Shown piece by piece: positions 31,920 through 35,549 of a stretch of 35,549 nucleotides of DNA. The position numbers and the translations under genes were made by a program. The DNA lies in contig CAJMPT010000016.1 in assembly GCA_905215465.1 (NCBI GenBank), forward strand, positions 1 to 35,549, in the 5' to 3' direction. Below the pieces are notes generated by a model. It did not search any database, was not told where the DNA came from, and was given only the letters and a program-made list of their open reading frames with translations. Source of the DNA: an uncultured bacterium. Lineage in GTDB: Bacteria; Actinomycetota; Coriobacteriia; Coriobacteriales; Atopobiaceae. Numbering within the stretch: position 1 is the stretch's first letter; every line of letters begins with the position of its first letter.

Positions 31920-32669
31920 TCACCGTTCGGCCACGCTGTTAGAGAAGAGCTTCACCAGGTGCGTGACCGAACCCTCCCCCGTGCTCTTGGGGGAGATGCT
32001 CACCGAGTCCGCGAGCATGCGCATGAGCTTGATGCCACGCCCCCGCTCGGCGTCCGCCGCAGCCTCCGGGACCTCCTCGTCCGTTCCAAGCGAGAAGCCC
32101 CGCCCGCAGTCCGCGACGTCCACGACGACGCGGTCCGCATAGGCCGCAACCGTCACCAGCACGCCGCACGCACCGGCGTGGTCCACGGCGTTGCCAAGCG
32201 CCTCTCCCACGGCCAGCGTGAGGTCAAAGACCTCGTCGCCAGAGAGAGGGAGGTCCTCAAAGAGCCTTTCCACCTGCCCTCGGACCTGGGACATCTGCCC
32301 GACCCCAACACGCAACGTGCGCCTCCACTCGGGAAGCACCGAGGGATCAAGCTCGCTCGCACGCCGTCGCATACCCGCCCGCGAGACGGGCATGAAGTCA
32401 ATCACGCGCATGAGCGCCAGGGCCTGGTAGGCGCGCGGCGCCACGTTGACGAGCGAGATGAGCCCACCGTTCTGGCGCATGTGCCTGAGCTCGCCGATGA
32501 TGGCCCCCATGCCGGCGGAGTCCACGTAGCCGGCGTTGGCCATGTTGATCACCACGCGCCGGCATCCGCCCTCGATGAGCTCCTCAAGGGAGCGCTTGAG
32601 GGCCGGCGCCGCCAGGACGTCCAAGTCCCCGGGAACCGAAACGGTCACTATGTTGGCTTCTGTTCGCAT
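31920..32669 (-). CDS. Fused STAS anti-anti-sigma / HATPase anti-sigma-type kinase protein
   Basis: 249 residues from the ATG at 32669; the ribosome binding site is weak (CGGGGG about 10 bases upstream). Residues 1-105 are a STAS domain like SpoIIAA/RsbV, with VINMANAGYVDSAGMGAIIG and the phosphorylatable Ser51 in DSAG. Residues about 115-249 are a GHKL kinase domain like RsbW/SpoIIAB: EALGNAVDHAG (Asn161), VADCGRGF (188-193) and GRGIKLMRML. In partner switching these are normally separate proteins that bind each other, so having both in one chain is unusual. The gene directly upstream encodes a PP2C phosphatase that could dephosphorylate Ser51. No sigma factor gene is in the window. Confidence 0.87.
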   Translation of the reverse strand: MRTEANIVTVSVPGDLDVLAAPALKRSLEELIEGGCRRVVINMANAGYVDSAGMGAIIGELRHMRQNGGLISLVNVAPRAYQALALMRVIDFMPVSRAGMRRRASELDPSVLPEWRRTLRVGVGQMSQVRGQVERLFEDLPLSGDEVFDLTLAVGEALGNAVDHAGACGVLVTVAAYADRVVVDVADCGRGFSLGTDEEVPEAAADAERGRGIKLMRMLADSVSISPKSTGEGSVTHLVKLFSNSVAER

Positions 32670-32715
32670 GGGACGTTTATTCCCCCGCCGGGGCCGTCCT
32701 ATGCCCTCATCGGCG

Positions 32716-34959
32716 TCACTCGTTGCCCTTCTTGGCCAGGCACTCGCCAAGCTCGTCAAAGCGCACGGCCACCATGGCCACGTCGTCGTCAAGCCGCTGT
32801 CCCGTGAAGGCGTCCAGCGTGGCCAGCAGACGGTCAAGAAAGCCCTCGAAGGGCTTGTCCGGGGCGGACTCGCGCATGAGCATGTCGCGCAGGCCCTGCT
32901 CACCAAAGAAGGCGCCGCTGGGGTCCCTGGCCTCGGTGGTGCCGTCGGTGTAGAGCATGAGGACGTCACCCTCGCCCACGCTCACCACGCCGTCCTGGTA
33001 CGAGATGTCCGCGAACGCGCCAACCACGCCCGACTGCACGTCCAGCATTGAGATCTCCTGCGCCCCGGCGCGCACGAGCAGCGCGGGCGGGTGGCCGGCG
33101 GAGCAGTACGTGACGGTGCCCTCCCCAAGGTCGATGATGCCCACAAAGAGCGTGGCAAACGTCTCCAGGCGAGAAAAGCCCAGCAAGAAGTCGTTGAGAG
33201 AGCGCACCATGCGGGCGGGCGTCAGCCCCTCCCAGGCGTAGGCACCCAGCGCCGTCTTGACCGCGGCCGAGACCGAGGCGGCCTCGACGCCCTTGCCCGA
33301 GACGTCACCCATGATCACGCAAGCGCGGCGCTCCGGCAGGCGGATGAGGTCGTAGAAGTCCCCGCCGACGAAGGCCGCCGCGGTAGCCGAGGAGTAGAGC
33401 CCCTGGGCCGTCAGCCCCTCGACCTTCTGGAGCTCGTTTCTCATGCCGCCCTGCAGCGCCTGCGAGATGCGCTTGTCCTGCACGCGCTCGACCTCGCCCT
33501 GATAGAGGTCGCAGACGTCTTGGGCCAGCCGGAGGAGAAACCCGTGCTCGACCTCGTCGAGGGGCTCCTCGCCATCCGGGCGCAGCATCAGGAAGGCGCG
33601 CCTGGCCCCACCAAGGCGGCCCATGTCCACAAGGGCGCCCACGCAGGGCTCGCCCAGCTCGCGCAGCGTCTGGGCGAGAGGGCTTTCGGCCTCCACGTCG
33701 ACCACGCGGGCCCCTTCCTCATGAGAGGTCATGTCGTCGCCCAGGGTCTCCGCCACCGGGATGGCCCGGCTTCCGCTCAGGGGAAGCTTCGCCACCACAA
33801 TGCTCTGGTGCTCGTTCACGGCAAGAGGGACAAGGGCCGCCTCAAGGGCATCGGCGGCGTCCGTCAGCACGCCAAAGACGCGCTCCTCGACGCCCTCGTC
33901 GCCCAGGGCGCCCATGAGCTCCTCGCGCAGGTCCGTGCCAAGGGCGTCAAAGCTCTGGGCGCGCTCCGCACGCATGGCCGAGAGCGCACCCACGAGCTGC
34001 ACGGAGAGGTAGTGCGCCACGGCATCCAGCAGCTTGGCGTCGTCCTCGCGCAGGGGCTGCAGGCGCTCCCAACCCACCTCGATCATGGCTATGGCGCGTC
34101 CGTCAAACCAGACGGGCACCACGATGAAGCTGGTCCATGGGGGCAGCCTCTTGCAGGAGATCCTCAGGACCTCGTGGGTCTCCTCGTTGACCACCTCGCG
34201 CATGGCCAGCCGGCCCTGGCGCAGCGCCTCGCCGGACGGGGGCAGGACGCGGATCCTCTGGGCCATGCCCGACCGGGCGGCCAGCGTCTCGAGCCCGCGG
34301 CCGTACTCCATGAAGCGCGGGACGCGGGAGGAGTCGACCCCCTCGGTGGCGCCGCGCAGGTGGAACCCGCCCACGTCGGCAATGTAGGCCAGGACGCCAT
34401 CGGCCTCCATGGTCTCGCAGATCTCCTCGAGCGCGCGGCCAAACAGGGTGGAGACGTCCTCGTAGTCCAGCGTGTCCAGCACGATGTTCATGGCGCCGGC
34501 CAGGCGCTTGTTGGCGCGCCTGAGCTCGCCCACGGTACGGTCGATCTCGCGCTGCCCCGCCTCCAGCTCGCCGGCAAGGCGCGCCACAAGAAGGTAGGTC
34601 TCGCCAGGTGCGTGCACCGCGTCGCAGCGCACACGCAGGGCCGAGAGGTGCCCGCCGGCAGTGCGGCACAGCACCAGCGCCCCGGAGCCGTCCGTGGGGA
34701 TGGGGAGGTCCTGCGCGCAGAAGCCCCCCTCGCCGGAGCCGCCCTCAAGCTGGAACAGCCCGCGGACGTCAGACCCCACAAGTCCCCCCTCAGGCGAGAA
34801 GAACAGCGCATCGGCCTCCTCGTTGGCAAGCAGCACCCGCCCGGCCCCGTCGAAGGCGACAACGGCGTCTCCGGTGAGCTGCAGAAGCCGCGCGAAGGCG
34901 CCCGAAAGGCTCGCCTCGCCAATCCCCGCCACGTGGCGCTTGCCAAGAGCCTTAGGCAC
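32716..34959 (-). CDS. PAS/GAF-PP2C (SpoIIE/RsbU-type) serine phosphatase
   Basis: 747 residues from a GTG at 34959 (GAGGTGG upstream, 8-bp overlap with the ACT gene stop); the longer frame to 35331 is an out-of-frame shadow of the ACT gene. Domain order: a PAS-like sensor (about 10-110, AFARLLQLTGDAVVAFDGAGRVLLANEEA), a coiled-coil linker, a GAF domain (about 140-320, VSTLFGRALEEICETMEADGVLAYI), a second degenerate GAF region, then the SpoIIE PP2C domain from about 510: FVGGDFYDLIRLP, VIMGDVSGKGVEAA, TYCSAGHPPALLVR, VLMLYTDGTTEARD and LDDDVAMVAVRF, with the metal-binding Asp residues. It should dephosphorylate the STAS domain encoded 46 bp downstream, so the pair forms a stress-responsive partner switch. 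The signal is unknown. Confidence 0.9.
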   Translation of the reverse strand: MPKALGKRHVAGIGEASLSGAFARLLQLTGDAVVAFDGAGRVLLANEEADALFFSPEGGLVGSDVRGLFQLEGGSGEGGFCAQDLPIPTDGSGALVLCRTAGGHLSALRVRCDAVHAPGETYLLVARLAGELEAGQREIDRTVGELRRANKRLAGAMNIVLDTLDYEDVSTLFGRALEEICETMEADGVLAYIADVGGFHLRGATEGVDSSRVPRFMEYGRGLETLAARSGMAQRIRVLPPSGEALRQGRLAMREVVNEETHEVLRISCKRLPPWTSFIVVPVWFDGRAIAMIEVGWERLQPLREDDAKLLDAVAHYLSVQLVGALSAMRAERAQSFDALGTDLREELMGALGDEGVEERVFGVLTDAADALEAALVPLAVNEHQSIVVAKLPLSGSRAIPVAETLGDDMTSHEEGARVVDVEAESPLAQTLRELGEPCVGALVDMGRLGGARRAFLMLRPDGEEPLDEVEHGFLLRLAQDVCDLYQGEVERVQDKRISQALQGGMRNELQKVEGLTAQGLYSSATAAAFVGGDFYDLIRLPERRACVIMGDVSGKGVEAASVSAAVKTALGAYAWEGLTPARMVRSLNDFLLGFSRLETFATLFVGIIDLGEGTVTYCSAGHPPALLVRAGAQEISMLDVQSGVVGAFADISYQDGVVSVGEGDVLMLYTDGTTEARDPSGAFFGEQGLRDMLMRESAPDKPFEGFLDRLLATLDAFTGQRLDDDVAMVAVRFDELGECLAKKGNE

Positions 34960-35389
34960 GGGCCACCTCGTCGGGCTCGTAGAGGTCGGAGGCAGCAAGC
35001 AGGGCCAGGCCGCTCTCGCGCAGCTTGATCTCCAGGGGCTCCCCCGTGACCTTGATGATGTCCACCGTGCGCGAGTCCACGCAGCACGTGTAGGCGTACT
35101 CCACGTTGAGGTCGCAGGACGAGAGACGGTCAAGCAGGCTTCCCAGGGCGCCGGGCACGTTCTGGACCTCCACGGCCACCACGCGCGTGCACATGGCGTT
35201 GTAGCCCGCCTCGGCGAGAAGCTCGGCAGTGTGGCGGGGCCTGTCGCAGATGATGCGGATGATGCCAAAGTCCACGGTCTCGGCCACCATGAGGGCGTGA
35301 ATCTGGATGCCCTTGTCGCCCAGAAGGCCACACATGGCGGCGAGCTTGCCGGGTCCGTCCGGAAGGCAGACGGTGAGCTGCTCGATCAT
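34952..35389 (-). CDS. Tandem ACT-domain protein
   Basis: 145 residues from an ATG behind GGGAG. Two ACT domains: residues 1-68 (MIEQLTVCLPDGPGKLAAMCGLLGDKGIQIHAL) and 70-140 (VVAVEVQNVPGALGSLLDRLSSCDLNVEYAYT). Stand-alone double-ACT proteins usually bind amino acids and act as regulators. Being first in a unit with the phosphatase and STAS-kinase genes, with an 8-bp overlap, it could link amino-acid status to the partner switch. That link is an inference. Confidence 0.85.
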   Translation of the reverse strand: MIEQLTVCLPDGPGKLAAMCGLLGDKGIQIHALMVAETVDFGIIRIICDRPRHTAELLAEAGYNAMCTRVVAVEVQNVPGALGSLLDRLSSCDLNVEYAYTCCVDSRTVDIIKVTGEPLEIKLRESGLALLAASDLYEPDEVARA

Positions 35390-35462
35390 TGGACGCTCCC
35401 CTCTCTTGGGAACTTGCTCCTGAGCGAATCATACGGCCGGACACGGCGCGCGGCCCCTTCCG

Positions 35463-35522
35463 TAACAATGATGACGCCACGGAACCGCATTGTTAATCAT
35501 GACCACCCGCGCAGCGGGTGGT
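35463..35522. repeat. Inverted repeats upstream of the ACT gene and at the right window edge
   Basis: TAACAATG (35463-35470) and CATTGTTA (35488-35495) form an 8-bp dyad with a 17-bp spacer, upstream of the ACT gene and a candidate regulatory site. Next is a perfect hairpin ACCACCCGC-GCA-GCGGGTGGT (35502-35522) followed by TTTGCTCTTAGGGTATAACCCT. Its right arm is repeated at bases 1-10 of the window, so it is a dispersed repeat and not a gene-specific terminator. It may be an end of an IS200/IS605-type or palindrome-associated element. Confidence 0.5.
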
Positions 35523-35549
35523 TTGCTCTTAGGGTATAACCCTAGGGCC

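Overview
The window looks like a chromosomal segment of a high-GC actinomycete, most likely class Coriobacteriia (Olsenella/Atopobium/Collinsella relatives). This is inferred from the strongly GC-rich codon use of the housekeeping genes, frequent GTG starts with GGAGG ribosome binding sites, a proofreading-less PolA, and a protein at 30127-31296 of a type I associate with coriobacteria. The genus cannot be fixed from the sequence alone.

Left part (1-10217): a BceRS-BceAB-like two-component/ABC transporter module for antimicrobial-peptide sensing and resistance (RR, kinase, ATPase, permease, all minus strand). It is divergent from polA - rnhA - HAD phosphatase. A solitary rmlB (dTDP-glucose 4,6-dehydratase) follows. 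A 77-bp REP-like palindrome fills the divergent RR/polA gap.

Middle part (about 10218-24700): an AT-richer accessory island. It carries a RhuM-Fic gene split by an in-frame TAG, a small membrane protein, an orphan gene cut by an IS3-family remnant (itself with an in-frame TAA), a hypothetical protein, a PIN-domain (DUF4935-like) protein with a 26-bp-stem hairpin just upstream, a Panacea antitoxin next to a frameshifted toxic alarmone synthetase (PanA-ToxSAS), and an apparently intact Hachiman-type pair (HamA nuclease, HamB helicase). The Hachiman pair sits among wreckage of a surface-polysaccharide locus: a 5'-truncated ugd, fnlC with a TAA 24 codons before its ancestral end, and a 5'-truncated fnlB. 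The island therefore reads as old sugar genes overwritten by defence/toxin modules, several of them already decaying.

Right part (24704-35549): tRNA-Val, a UPF0104 membrane protein, the nifS-like/mnmA tRNA thiolation pair preceded by a CmpB-like membrane protein, then a tRNA-Gly / tRNA-Cys / tRNA-Gly zone and a stress-signalling operon (double-ACT protein, PAS/GAF/PP2C SpoIIE-type phosphatase, and a fused STAS-HATPase protein).

The most unusual signal is a four-copy family of 120-145 bp elements (10263-10406, 10449-10571, 29961-30098, 31401-31543) closed by perfect 15-17-nt inverted repeats, CTACGTTTGCGTCTT and its complement. Differences between copies are compensated in the opposite arm, as in a structured RNA or a palindrome-dependent mobile element. 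Two copies flank a single gene whose product has a C-terminal PD-(D/E)xK-like domain, and identical tRNA-Gly genes lie further out on both sides.
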